A stretch of 64,000 bases of DNA from Nageia nagi (lineage: Eukaryota > Pinophyta). Location of the stretch: assembly GCA_050084985.1 (NCBI GenBank), contig JBITNC010000001.1, forward strand, positions 37,200,001 through 37,264,000, written 5' to 3'. Both the position numbers and the translations under genes were made by a program. The notes beneath the pieces are model-generated. The model was not told where the DNA came from. It saw only the letters and a list, made by a program, of their open reading frames with translations, and did not search any database. Below, one piece after another: positions 21,970 to 35,090 of this stretch; the first letter of the stretch is position 1, and each line of letters begins with the position of its first letter.

Positions 21970-22540
21970 AAGTAATATATATTTAAAAGGGAGGAGGTAA
22001 AGAGGAATATTTATGAACTTCTTGACCATGGGGTGATCAGACCCAACACTTCACCCTATGGAGTGATCATAGAGGATGTGCATTGACTATCAAGAATTGA
22101 ACAAGATTAGCATCAAGAATAGATACCCATTACTAGTGATTGATGATCTTATGGATCAACTACAAGAGGGTAAGTTTTTTACCAAGTTGGAATTACAAAG
22201 TTGTTATCACCAAGTTTGAATCAAGAATGAAGACATATGGAATACTATATTCAAAACTAGAGAGGGGTTATTTGAATGGTTTGTACTACCTTTTAGATTA
22301 TGCAATGCTCCAACCACTTTTACGCATGTGATGGATGAGGTACTTAGATCCTTTCTTGATAGGTTTTTTGTTATTTACTTATGATATATTTGTGTATAGT
22401 TGGACTTTGGTGCACCTCAAACAAGTGTTGCAATACCTTAGAAGATTCATTACCAACTTTTCAATCATAGCCTCTCCATTGCATGACATATTTCAAAAAA
22501 GGTATAGTTTCAAATTGGGAAGGAAATGATAAATTATATT
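21970..22540 (+). pseudogene. Reverse transcriptase of gypsy element A
   Basis: Recognisable blocks: KREEVKRNIYELLDHGVIRP, NTSPYG, a frame-shifted finger/palm region, and the block after the catalytic site (SWTLVHLKQVLQYLRRF). The catalytic Tyr-x-Asp-Asp box is damaged, reading TYDI near 22,380. Frames change at least three times. RT copies the element RNA into DNA in the cytoplasmic particle. Confidence 0.85.
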
Positions 22541-22960
22541 TGACACCTTGAAGGATAAAATTATCAATGCACCTATTTTAGTATTTCCCAATTTGTAACA
22601 ATCTTTTAAGATAGAAATGTATGCCAATGAATACATAATTGGAGCAATGTTGATACAAGGAAAGAAACCAATGTCTCTCATTCAAAGAAGCTTAGTAGAG
22701 CAATGTTAAACTATTTGGTGTATCAAAAATAACTATTTTATTTAGTTTAGACTATTAAGAAATGAAAATATTAGTGGGTTGATAAATAGACCATAATAGA
22801 TATTGACCACCAACCATTGTAGTACCTATAAATTCAATCCAAATAGTAGTAAGGAAGACACTTCTAGTGGATGGGCTCCTTGTAGTAGTACCACCTCATA
22901 ATCAAGTATAAAAAGGGAAATGTAAAAAAAATTATGAACATGTTGTCTAGGCTACCAACA
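22541..22960 (+). pseudogene. RNase H of gypsy element A
   Basis: FDTLKDKIINAPILVFPNL, a stop, and QSFKIEMYANEYIIGAMLIQ correspond to the start of gypsy RNase H, with the first catalytic Asp (normally in a T-D-A-S context) reading N in this copy. Further on there are diverged traces of the tail leading to LSRLPT. Confidence 0.7.
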
Positions 22961-22984
22961 AAAAATACTATTTCAGGTTTGAGT

Positions 22985-23243
22985 ACTATTCTTAAAATTT
23001 GTCCTTTTTGCAAGAATCATACAAAGAGAAATATCTTATGATATTGATTTCAAGGATATTTATTTAAAGTTGATTTAGAACAATAGATGTGATGATGAGA
23101 ATAATTATTTTGTGAAAGAGGGATTTTTTTATAAGGGAAATGCTTTGCGTATGCCTTAAGCAAAAAGAGTGTAGCTCATTAGAGAAGCCCATACATCTAA
23201 GATTTATGGTAACTTTGGTATGGGTAAGATAGTGGCTAACTTG
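22985..23243 (+). pseudogene. Integrase N-terminus of element A, cut by insertion
   Basis: Ends with LIREAHTSKIYGNFGMGK and then IVANLL. This is the zinc-binding H...H segment of gypsy integrase, with the second His reading Asn. The sequence then breaks off into unrelated DNA. The matching continuation is at 46,127. Confidence 0.8.
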
Positions 23244-23819
23244 TTGTTGTGCCCACACAACATGCCCCCTAATTTTCATAAAATTTGGCAACCCTAATTT
23301 TTTGCAAGTGACACCTTCAATAGTTAAACTAAAGAAAAGAAAGAGCTAAAAAAGAATAGCATGCATTGGTAAAAATTACCTAAAATTGTTTTAAGACTTG
23401 CACAATTTCAATCTAGGATCTGCATAGGCTAAAGATTACATAAGGTATTATTGAGGTAGAATGTTTCTAATTTTTTTTTATTGCATAGAGGTTGCATGGA
23501 ATTTTAATTATTATTTCTCAAGAAAGTAGCCTAAGTTTGTAAAAGAGGCAAAATCCCCTAAAAATTCCAAGTATTAGCAAGTTGACCTTGATTTGAGAAA
23601 AATAATTCTAAGTATGAGGAGGATATGCATTCTTAGGGGTATGCAAAAAGGATGATCTCAAAAATAAGAGACCAAAATGAAAAAATGGCTAGGTTACATA
23701 TTTTGGGTTGAGTTCCTAAAAAATGGATAGGTTGCATGTTTCATTTAGAGTGCCCTAACCAGTAGGTCACACATTCTAAAGAGGGTACATGAGGCATGAT
23801 TATGAAAATTGCAACTAAG

Positions 23820-25315
23820 TGCAAGTTGTTCATGCATTTTGGAAAAGATACATAAAGCATAAGCATGAAAATATGTGACCTAGGGTTTCATCCTTAAAAA
23901 ATGAGTTAAAAGTTATAAAAGGGGTTCACACTTCATCTTTTTGAATTCATCCAAGCCAAAAAGAGTTGGTTGTGTATTTTATAATAAGTACCTAGGTTGA
24001 ACATTTTACTTCTAATGCTCAAGCCAATGAGCTTGCATGAATTCAAAAAGATGCCATGAGCATGCATCATAAAATATGTGACCACTCCTTTTATTGAAAT
24101 CAAAGTTGGAAGGAGTATAAAAGAAGGAATATCCCTTCATTTTTTCATAAGTGCGAATTAGTTCAAGAGAGTTCATGCATTTCTCAATGTATTCCTAGGT
24201 TGTGCATTTCTCATTGTATAGCCAGGTCACATAATTCTCAATCCATTCCTAGGTCACATATTTCAATGTGGATTCTCAAGTAATGATACCAAAAATATGT
24301 GACCTTATAAATTTGGGTCATGTAATTTGAAAGAAGTGCTCCTAGCATTGTATGAAAGACACACAACTAAGGTAAATCAAGTCACATCTTTAAAGGAGAA
24401 TATTCAAGGCATTTTGATGAAACCATGTGACCCCATATTCCTCAAAAAATGTACCAAAAGTGGCTATAAAAGGGGGGACTTACTTCCTTTACATAAGTAC
24501 AATCTCAATAATATTGGTCGCATAATTTGGAGTAAATACCTAGGTCACATATTATTGAAGTGGTGTATGGAGCATGATGTTGGAAACATATAACCAAAGG
24601 GAAATCAAGTCGCTCATTTTGAAGTAAATACTTGACCCATGTTTATAGAAATATGTGACCTAGATCTCATCAAAAACTATGCTAGGAGACTATAAATAAG
24701 GATGCCTTTCATCATTTCAACACACATTTGGTAAAAGTGGTTGTGCATTTATACTGGAATACTCTAAAAGGCTAATTGCACATTTCAGAGAGGGTGCTTC
24801 AAGTCTACACTTTGAAATATGTGACCAAGGAATTTTTGAAAGATAACACATTAGCCTCAATAACAAAGAGATCCATGCCATCAATTAAACCTAATTCACA
24901 TGGAAAATGTAGATCACATGATTCCAAGGGCATACAAAAGGTAATTGACTTAAAACATGTGACTTGACTCATTTGAAAAAAATACACTACCTCAAGCAAT
25001 TAAACATCTTGCTTGATTAAATAGGTCCACATGACATTTTATAAAATGTAAAAAAAAGTCCCAAATCAATCATTCTATATGTTATTTATCTAACAAAAAT
25101 TAGTCATATGAATAGAAAAGAATGCAAAAGATGATATGTTGAAAATGTGTGACTAAGGTCAATCTCTAATTTTATATGATTTGGAAGGGATAATTGCTTG
25201 AAGGGACATTGATGCAAGATAATGGCTCATACTTAGCCAAAAGAGTTTAGGAAGTTGTTCGCATGGTTTGAAAGATATGCAAGGAGCATGGTCTTGAAAC
25301 ATATGACCTTACCCA
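23820..25315. repeat. Field of diverged repeats with an AATATGTGACC motif
   Basis: A motif close to 'GAAATATGTGACCTAG', usually preceded by CATGA or CATCA, recurs about ten times at irregular spacing (near 23,870, 24,073, 24,295, 24,422, 24,580, 24,650, 24,818, 24,953, 25,145 and 25,298). Related phrases 'AGGTCACATATT' and 'TGTGCATTTCTC' lie between. It looks like an old array with units of about 100-200 bp. Confidence 0.55.
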
Positions 25316-26139
25316 AAGATATAGATAATTTCTAGATGATTGCATAAAAAGTATCCAAGATCAAAATTGATCCATTTGTGGTATTTATGGCATTTTTGAG
25401 AATAGAGTAAATTTATTTGAAGATTGAAGGGATAAGGTAAGATTATGCATTCCAATTATGGTGCTACATGCACCATCATTCAAATGTATAACATATTCAA
25501 AATCAATTGAATACCATTTTAAAATTACTCAAATAACTTGCAAAGTATTAGAGTAGGGTCCAAAGGTACATATAGGCCAACATTTTTCCCCAAAAAGGTT
25601 TATAAGAAGTGACAAGTTTCTTTAATTATTCATATTCCTATCACTCAAATTTGATTGCTTGTTTCTAGGAGAAGGCTAAAATTCTTCTATGGAATTCAAG
25701 CAACCTAAGTCTTGGAGTCAGAAAGTCTTATGGTATATAGAGTAATTCCTTCATTGATCTATCTACCTTCTCTTTGTGTTTTACCTATTATCTTTTCTAA
25801 ATAGTAACCATGTTAATTGCAATCCTTTTTGTCATCTACCAAGTTGAATATGGTAAGTGAATATCAAGGTTAGAGGATGTACCAAGTAATGTCTTGCTCA
25901 TTTTTATTTATTTATCCAAGTTAAGTCTAATCTTGTATGGTCACCTCATTTTAAAAGATTGGTCTATGCATGTATTCATTTGTGTGTGACCTAGCTAAGA
26001 ATCGATACCCTTCTACTTATTTTACCTTTTCTTTCTATCTTTCAATCAAAATATGGTTCCCTAACCTGACCTAGTTTACTTTCATGATATTTTCTATACC
26101 TAATTTTTCCCCATTTTACTTTTCCACATTAGCCTAGGG

Positions 26140-29100
26140 TTGAGCTTATCTTCCTTAAATAGGTACATCCAAATCTTAAGGATGAAACATGAAGCTAGAA
26201 TGTCTAGAAGAGGAAATAAGGGGATGAGTTATAAGGATAAGGGGAAGAATCTAGTAAAAGCCAAGGTTATCAAAGATGACCTTCAAAACTCACTTGCCCC
26301 TTGTTCAAAGCAGTTGGTGAGGGAGACCTTGATAAGTTTTGAGAAAGATGGTAGAACCTTTCTTCCTAAGGGAGATTTCAAGAATAATTTGGTTAGTATC
26401 ACATAAAAAGATTAGTCCCATACTAATTCCAAGAAGACCTTGTAAGTAATAAAAAATATGGATAAAATTGCTCTATCTTGATATAATTATCACCCTTACT
26501 ACTGCTCCATTCCAAGAGTTTGTACTAAGAAGTTGGGAAGAGATGTAATTTTCTTGAGAGAGTCCTCTTTGATACAACAAGCTACAAAATCATGGATTTT
26601 TCTATGAAAGGGATCAAGGAGGCCTTCAAGACAACCAATGAAGGGATGATCTATATGATGAAGGATTCCATCACCTTTTACCATGGATTGAGAAAATATT
26701 CAGAACTACTCAAATAGTGGTTACAGGGTGACTACTAACACTATATAGAAGCTAAATTGATCAATGCTTCCCAAAACTAGTTTCCATGATGTAGTATCTT
26801 AGATTATCATTATTTTATGTATAATCATCAAGCAACCAATTGATTCCAAATTCAAGATTGGATTCAAAGGCTTCATTTATCAAATAGGCTTGGGAAAGAA
26901 GACTAGGTGGAGCAGGGTCTTTAGTGATGCATTGAGTGAATAGTTAATGCAATTTAGGGAAACCAAGAAGTTTTACATGAATACATATTTGGTGTATCTC
27001 CTCTTAGATGGGGAAAAATAGGTCCTCCATTCATGGTGATATTGAAACATTGTCTAATCTTTCTAACCTAGTATGGTACCATTATCCCAAATTTTGGTAC
27101 TTGAATTGGTGGAAAAATTACACAATGAAGATAGATGGGTGGAAGTACTTGATATTAAGATATATAAAGGGAAACCTAGATATTGAAAGAGTTTTTCTTT
27201 CACATATCAAGCTATCAATCCATATGGATATTTCTTTCTAGAAAGTAGCAGTGCAACATACATACAAGTGTATGGTTCTCAAGAATCATCAATTCTATTA
27301 CCATGGTATGATAATAAAAGATTGATAATAATGAAATTTTGTAGACAAGTTCTATATTTACAAAGTAATTTTTGGAAAAAGAAATATGCTACTTTAATTT
27401 TCCCATTGTTATAAGTGAATATTCTTGTAAGATATGGAAAGAGGTGGAATTGAAAGCTAAGGAGATTTATCTTTATGATTTCCCAATTACACATCTATAT
27501 CAGATTTATGATCTAGAAAAGAAGATACACTAGTTCTTCTTGGCTTACTCCAATATTTGGCCTATATGTATCACCCATCAATCCAAAGTGCTACTAAAAA
27601 AATACATAAATATCGTGAAATATGATGAGATCTTAAAGGTCCAACAAGAATTATTGAAGCAACATTATTTGAATGATGTAATGAGAAATCAAATTTATTT
27701 TAAAATAAAAAAGTTAAGGGAAATAAATGTGATAAAGAACCCTAAACCCTCTTAGATTATAATGGAGATATTTTCAAAAGGATGATAAGAGAGAACAAAG
27801 GAATATGGCACTTTCATAGCAACTCAGTATCCAAGGTCTCCATCAAGATACCTTGAGATTGCAATAGAAGAAATGAACAAAGATATTCTAGAACATGGGA
27901 CCACTGAGTTCCCATTAAACAATCTCATTTACATAATAAGAAAGAGCCCCCTCTTAACATCATTGAGTATTTAAGTTCAAATAAACCAAAGTAAAAAAGC
28001 CCAACCAAAGTCACCAGGAAGTCCATAACATGAAACAATTCTTGAAGGAATCATGTAGAAGATGACTCTAGGAGGCCTTCCAATGATTAAGAAATGGACA
28101 TGACTTTTGATGTAGAAGAAGAATAATATATAATGGAATGCTTGCCCATAGTGAGAGAGGATGAGATGACTATTGATAGGATATTTTCAAAAAATAAGCA
28201 TCCCAAAGGTCTAGAGGACATGACTATTGAAACCATGGGTATCAAAATGAAAGTTGGTTGGCAAGGTTATAAGCATATCCTTCATACTACACCCTCCTCA
28301 ATTGAAAATATATGTTTGAAAAGAGAATAAGAGATCAAGGATCATAAAAAGTAATTGATCCAAAAAATAAAGATTGTAAAGGAGATTGAGGTAGCAAAGA
28401 TGAGTACATAAGATATCAAAATATTAGTAGCCTGGACCATAGTGATCAATTAAAAGAAAGAAGAGTTGATAGAATTAGTTTTCAAGAATTTTCACAAGCT
28501 TGGGATGGATTACTCATATTTATTGATCCACTAGTAGATAGTGACAACATTGAAGCCTAAAATCACAAAAAAGTTGGAAAAGGCTCATAAGAATTTTTAG
28601 ATGATTCAAAAGATGGAAAAGGAAGCATTAGTGTCTCTTGAAGAAGGAAGGATGACTTATGCCACCCACTTATATGTCCATCATGTTTGGTTGTAAGGTG
28701 CCTTGAGAAAATATGAATATTTGATTGAAATGAGATTCGAGTTGGAGAAAGAAGTCAAACATCATATGGATAAGTTCAAAATTGGGATTCAATTAATCCA
28801 AGAAGATGAATATGTTAGAAACATAAAAGAAATAGTCTTGGAGACTAAGAATTTGTTGGATGAACTCGTCTAACTCAAAGATGTGAACCTGATCAAATCT
28901 AACATGATAATTGATAATGATAAGATAGTATATGCTTGGGATTGACAAATGATAGAAACTAATAAACTAATTGAGGAATACTTGAGAAAAATGGATGTGA
29001 TCAAGAAGATTCTACAAGCAAAAATACTAAGGAAAGTTACCTTATTCAATTATGGATACAAGAATTTTGGCATATCTGATGCTGAATGGGAATAAATACT
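26140..29100 (+). pseudogene. Long ORF relic of insertion D, unrecognised protein
   Basis: Open stretches follow one another on the plus strand in shifting frames (26140-26406, 27008-27241, 27540-27755, 28133-28330), with protein-like text between them broken mainly by single stops. Visible parts: a basic N-terminus (SRRGNKGMSYKDKGKNLVKA); a middle with FKIGFKGFIYQIGLGKKTRW and then FYMNTYLVYLLLDG; a block TYIQVYGSQESSILLPWYDN; and a Lys/Glu-rich, probably coiled-coil C-terminal half (KEALVSLEEGRMTYATHLYV, then ELEKEVKHHMDKFKIGIQL). An original length of 900 or more residues is likely. No RT, integrase or transposase motif was seen. I do not know its function. Confidence 0.5.
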
Positions 29101-30074
29101 AAATGAGAATAACACATAATGTTTCATTTGGTCACATGCATATTTTTGTTGTTAATGTCATTATAAGACTTGAACTGTGAGGATGAGTTGAGCTCTCATG
29201 GATTCAAAGTCAATGATTTTATCTTATTTTATCATATTAGGATATAGTTAGTACTTTGGTAATATTATGCTATCAGAAGAATAATAAATAGAGTTGGACC
29301 TTATATTATTGCAAAGGTTATTTTATTTGTTTAGTTGTGTTAGAAATTATTGGTAGAACTTGACCCTTCAATTGTTTTGAAGGGCATTTCTAGTATTATA
29401 TTAGGTAGTATTAATTACTTATATTGAATTTTGGTTATTGAATTAAGGAAATAATTATCAAACTCAAATGTATAAGTACCCTTTGAGAGGTTACTTTTTA
29501 CTCAAAATGGAATAGAGAGAAACTTGACCAAGAATGACCTACCTTTAGTGTTTATTTTTGAGCTCTAATTCTACATTGATGTGTTAATTGCTATTCATTC
29601 AATGGGGTTATAGAGTATATTATATCACATATTTAATAGTTGATTATTCACTTGTGAGTATTTCCTTTGAAAAATTTAAGTTTTAGGGAAAGAAGAATGA
29701 TTATCTTTCGAAGTTATCAATCAATTATCAATTCCACACTTGTATGTTAAGTATTCAAAGTTTGAAAATGTTAGCTTTTATTTCATTTATGTGGAATCTT
29801 ATATGCAAAATGGTGACTAATGATTGAAGGTTGAATACATCTCATGGTTATTTCATGTTGCTCTTCTTCCTACTCATTTAAAGTTGTACTTTAGGAATTC
29901 TTATTATGTACCTCTTTAATTTGATAATTGCATAAATATTCCCATAAAACTTAGATCCTATATCTTCTAAACCCTATAATATTAGTGGATCATCATTGTT
30001 TGCACTAAGTCACTTTGAGTTTATTACATTCTTGGCCCTTTTTCCTTTATTTATTTTCCTTTATTTTAACTAAC
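29101..30074. other. No gene seen; right part of insertion D left arm
   Basis: AT-rich sequence following the ORF relic, possibly its 3' untranslated region. It ends at the CTAAC target of element B (30,070-30,074). Confidence 0.45.
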
Positions 30075-31497
30075 TGTTGATTAGGATTGTGTAATATATG
30101 TGCCATGAACAATCTTAACCAAACTAGATCAAGAATAGACTATGGTGACAGTCTGATCTCTGGAGAAGGCCGGTTCCTTATATATTGGGTATAAGAGAAG
30201 TAACAAGAAAGAAAATAAAAGGAGTAGAGTGCGAGGAATTTAAGCAAAGGGCTTAGTGTAACAAGAGAGAAAGCAAAGGTGAATCACTAGTTTAGTGCGG
30301 GCTTTCACAGGGTGTGAAACCTTGGTCTGAATCTAGTGTAATAGCTACAGTACAAGCTCTCACTCTCTAATAGTTTCCCAACTTTTACTCTACCATATAT
30401 GCAGACACAGTTATGCTAACAACTCATAATTATCATCCAGGAGACATGCCAAGCTACCACCATGTAACCTAATTAAGAATAACAATTACCAGTGCTAGCA
30501 AAGAAAGGTCAAGATGATATCATATCACTGATAAAAATTATCGATATTAGAGAATAAATGTAAAGAGCAATACTAGGGCTTCTGACCCTTTTTCCACTTT
30601 ATTTTCATATACTTATACTGAAGAAATAATAGTTACAAGAAAATGAACACAGATCTATTACAAAAAAGGCCTCTAGATTCTGGTCAATTCTGACTATCAT
30701 CATCTATATATGCTACTTGTTTGAATGTTACAAAATTGAGAAGGTCATGGAAGGTAATGTCTTCTTAGAACTAAGATTGTGCCTTTCATAGGTATCAACT
30801 CCTCTAGGATCTATTTCTCACCAAAATGTAACTATCTTTTCCTCTGTAATATCATCATTTTATTCTAGAACACTTTACTTCTGGAACACTTATTTTATGG
30901 ACTCCAACTCTTCACTTATCTCTTGCTAATCTCACCTCCTCCAAAACTTGGTATTTTCCAAAATTGAGCTTATCCTTTCTTCTATGACATCATCATTTCA
31001 CTTCGGTGCACTTTATTCACTAACTCTAGCTTTTCAATTACCCCTTGCTAACCTCACCATCTTCGAAACCTGATCTTTACCAAAAATGTGACTATCTTTT
31101 CTTCTATGATGTCATCATTTTATTCTAGAACACTTTACTTCTAGAACACTTAATTTACAGACTTCAAATCTTCAATTATCTCTTGCTAACCTCACCTCCT
31201 CTGAAACTCGATCTTTTTTAAAATTGAGCTTATCCTTTCTTCTATGATGTCATCATTTCACCCTAGCACGCTTTATTCACTAACTCTAGCTTTTCAATTA
31301 CCCCTTACTGACCTCACCATCTTCGGAACCTGGTCTTTACCAAAACTATGACTATTCTTTCTTCTATGACATCATCATTTCACTCTAGCATGCTTTATTT
31401 GCTTCAGAAAAACTCTCAAGGATCTTAAAATGAACTCATGATTGAAAGTAAAGTACACTGAGGCTTTAATAAAGAATTTATTATGTATAGATATATA
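30075..31497 (-). repeat. 3' LTR of element B
   Basis: Starts TGTTGATTAGG and ends GATATATA (the terminal CA decayed to TA). It carries five 122/138-bp tandem monomers (see 30,830-31,410) and a minus-strand TATA-type CAATATATAAGG near 30,178-30,190. Confidence 0.93.
30830..31410. repeat. Higher-order tandem repeat in the B LTR (260 bp = 138 + 122)
   Basis: The phrase TCATCATTT with following TTTATTC-like text recurs at about 30,852, 30,990, 31,112, 31,250 and 31,372. Spacing alternates 138, 122, 138, 122 bp. Two monomer types alternate, so the true period is 260 bp. The other LTR carries the same array at about 42,230-42,820. Confidence 0.85.
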
Positions 31498-31569
31498 TTA
31501 TGGTGATTTTTGGGGGAAAATTTCACCTTTATCAAAGAGGAATTTTGAACTCATTCTGAAAAATAATAC

Positions 31570-34500
31570 CAAAATGAAATTTGTTATTTCAACTCTGAAC
31601 CCCTAAAAATTGCACAACCTTACCCAACTTGCATGTCTTTTGGAGAAGTCTTTTATTCTCATTTGGGTTAGAGCTATGCTATTCAAAATCTTGTAGGAGA
31701 TTTGCCCATATTTGTGCAACAGCCACTGTAGGACCACTCCTTTATTAGCACATTGGTCAAAAAATTCAAACAAATTTGACTCATCAAAAGAAGTCAGTAA
31801 TAAATCTATATCCTTCACCTTTTGACTATCTTCCTGAATGTGTTTCAAAAATTTAGCCTTAGAGATGGGTGAACTATCCTCCTTTCACAATCTCAAAAAT
31901 CCAGCCTCAGATAATTTCACTATTTTAGCTTTTTGGGTTTCTACCCCCTGCAACTGTTTGATTAAATTATTTTTTATTTCTTGGAACACCCATTTCCCAT
32001 GGATTGGGTAGTCAATCGTTGAGATTAACTCAACTCTACTTCCCACATTTAGGGCTTGAAGCTTCTCATTATAAATCTCACTCAGCTTTTTCTTTGCCCT
32101 CTTTGCTAACTTCTCCATGGGCCAATAGTACTTTCATAGAGGCTGACATTTGCCTCTAATTTCTTCAACTCTGAAAAACATAGATCAATGTGATCTCTAA
32201 GTTGAATCAGCTGTTTAATCCCTAGGTATAATTGCTCCTAGAATTTTTCTTTTATTTTGATCAAAAAATTCCTATCAACCTTATTAACATTCAGACTCAA
32301 CTGCATCTGTGTAATGTTGTCATTCAAATTGCTAATTATTGTTTCTCTTACTACTACTTCAGCTGCTTTGGTTGCAATTTTTGCATCCTTCTATATGATG
32401 ATAACATCTTTCTTTGCTAGGCTATCTAAGTCGGAGCAACAACTAAGCTTGCTTTGAGAGCAGCTATGTTATTATCTATGGCTTTTAATTTTAGCTATTG
32501 AGAATCTAATTGTTGTTTCATTACTTCATTTGCCTTCTAAAGCTTATTATATTTGACCTCTAATTTGGTCAATTTAGAAATATTTAAGTCTACAGCTATT
32601 TGCAACAGCTCATTCTTATCACTCCAAGATATGCTCTTGGTATCTATTCTTACCTGGGTGTTCATTACAGATAAATCACTTTGCCCCTCTTGAGGATCTT
32701 GGGCAATAGTAACCTCCAAAACTCTACTTTTTGCATCCACAGATGTCCAAAGCCTCACTAGATTATCAAGTGCTGAGATTTTTTACATTTGCTTCTGCAT
32801 CCAAGCTTCCTAATTCTACTTCAATTACTTGTACTACTCCATGATCCCACTCATGACACCTGCTAACTAGATATTGCAATGAATTTGGAGGCTATGCTTA
32901 GCTCTGGTGTGAAAGAGGGTACCACCTATTAGACTAGTGTAATAGGGCTGGCTTGACTAGGGCCGAAGACACTACTACTGATGGGTGCAGGTATAGACAG
33001 CTCTGGAGTGGATGATGGAGGTAATGATGGTATGAAAATGACACCAGTGGGGGGAGTGATGAGGGGAACCGATGAAAAGGAAGTGGGTTTAGACCATGTG
33101 AATGGTGATGGCAAATTAGGAAGTGGTGGAAGGGTTGGTGATGGTGGGGATGAAGTAATGGTGATGGAAGGTGAATAAGACAAAATGGGGGTGACTGCTA
33201 GAGGTGGAATAATTGTCAAGAGACCAGAAGAAACAACAGAGATAGGAGGAGGAATGAGAGAAGAAAGCATACCTATGGGAGTGGAGATCCTCTTTCTTTT
33301 CTTTGGTGATTGAGGAGCTTTTGCGACCTTTCTCTTTGCTATATAGACTTTCCCTAGCTTTTTTTCCCACTTCTTGGGAAGTCTCTAGAGTGGTCTCTCT
33401 AGCTTCTTCACTAACTTGCTCTCCAGGATAGGGGTTTGAGTTGCCTTTTACTGTTGTTGCTGCTCCTCTCCACCAAAACTTGCTAAAGAATCATCCAATG
33501 AGACATCCATAGGATGCTCAATCTACCACATCTCCTCAAATTTGTCATCCAAATCAGACTCCAAAGGGGAAAGCTTATTTCCAGACTCAACTCTGTATTG
33601 TACAAATGTTGTAATTTTCTCTTCACTCCACTTCTACCTCCTCAGGGTAGTCAGGGATGCTTTTGAGATGGAGTCCATCTTAGGGTCAAAATTGGCTTTC
33701 TTCTCATAAAAGCTCATCCATGGAGGCAATAAATCTTTTATAAGCAAATTTTGAGGCATCACCCGATCTTCACCTGTTGGGTTTCTCCACTACTCAAACT
33801 CCAACCTTATATCTGCCTTGAAGCCTAGAGGATTAGGCTAGCTTCTCAACTTCTTGCCAAAAATATCCTTTGGGTCATACAATAAAAATTGGTTTATTTT
33901 TTTAAGTCTTAGCCCTAGAAGCTTTTTTTCTAGACCCCTACTTCTACCCCTACTCTGCAACACCAAATCATGGACTCTAAGTGGGAGGCTATAAGTGACC
34001 CTCTTCTTCGCCACTATCTTGTACTTAGCATCTATGTAGTCTATCTGCCTGGTGAACTCCATGCTAAAAACCCAATTTGTAACATGAATAGGTAGCAAAA
34101 ATGGAGCCCCCAAAAACCATCCAACCTTATGAAAGTCCCCTCCTTAGCAAAACACCAATCTCCTGTCTCGCCATGTGGCATCCTGAGGTATAGTTGGGAG
34201 GCTATCGATAATCTTAGGATTACTGGAGCCATTAAACTCATTGCTGGAAATAAAAAATGTTCTACAAAATTGTAATAATTAGCTCTCGTTCTAACCTCTT
34301 CAGTCCATTTATCTATAGATTTGAGGGACCCATCCTCACTTTACTTATTCAAGGTCATTTGAGAAAAATAATCAGAATTCTAATGAATGAATAACCAAAT
34401 TAGGTATGAGATGAAAGCAAAATGGGAACCTTCCTCTATTCTTTATAACTGCTTGGAGATCCCATTTGAAATAATAATTGACCATTTATAAATAATGGGG

Positions 34501-35090
34501 GATCTGGGGTGGGATATCAAATAAGCTATGGTCAGCTTGCTCAGGAAAATATATCTGTCAGATTGCTCTCCTGCAGCAATTGACAACATGGATAGTAACA
34601 ACTAAGCATGTGTGTTAAAATTGGCTAGCAAGATTTCTAACTAAGGGACCTCTTTGAAACTCATTGCACCCTTTGCATTCTTATTTAGCCAAGTTAGAAG
34701 ATTTGTTTTCAATTTAGCACTTGGCCTTGTATCCCAATTCACTACCATGGGAGTGGATTGAGGTGGTGGTAGGTTGAAAGCTTTTTCAATTGAAAGGGGG
34801 TCCAAGCTGAGAATAATTTTACCAAGAGGATTTTTGATAGTCCTTGAGGTAGCATCAAACCCTCTTTTTACTAAATCTACCAACTCAGGGGCTGGAAAGC
34901 ATCTATGGGGAATGAAATACATTAACCCTGACCCCATGGGAGCATGTATAATATGATTAAAGCTAAAATTTGGGCACTTACCTTCAGCTATGCCCTTAGG
35001 ATTTTTGTTTTGAGCTGTTATTTTGGTGTCTTATAGCAACTCCATCAAATCAATAACTCCTTTAGCAACTTTGGTTTGAGGGGGGGCCAT
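31570..35090 (-). pseudogene. Post-integrase ORF of element B, function unknown
   Basis: On the minus strand a frame of about 1,170 codons can be followed from an ATG at 35,090 to near the LTR, through many stops and some shifts. The N-terminal third (35,090-33,840) is globular: a MGSGLMYFIPHRCFPAPELV block, then WLNKNAKGAM and IDYIDAKYKIVAKKRVTYSL. Then comes a charged stretch with WSEEKI and basic runs (about 33,720-33,280), a Pro/Ser-rich linker (33,270-32,930), and a coiled-coil region rich in Leu, Lys and Gln (32,758 to about 32,400). The end (32,118-31,603) is again charged and helical. No signal peptide or clear membrane anchor, so an envelope role is unlikely. The same frame is present in element C. 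I know no function for it. Confidence 0.7.

Noticed and set aside
32232-32457. Hydrophobic plus-strand open frames as a membrane protein
   Set aside because: They are antisense to the coiled-coil region of the post-integrase ORF of element B.
32981-33178. Gly/Asp-rich plus-strand open frame
   Set aside because: It is the complement of the Pro/Ser-rich part of the post-integrase ORF of element B.
31570-35090. Post-integrase ORF as a retroviral-type envelope gene
   Set aside because: No signal peptide, no clear membrane anchor, and a Pro/Ser-rich plus coiled-coil layout not typical of envelopes.
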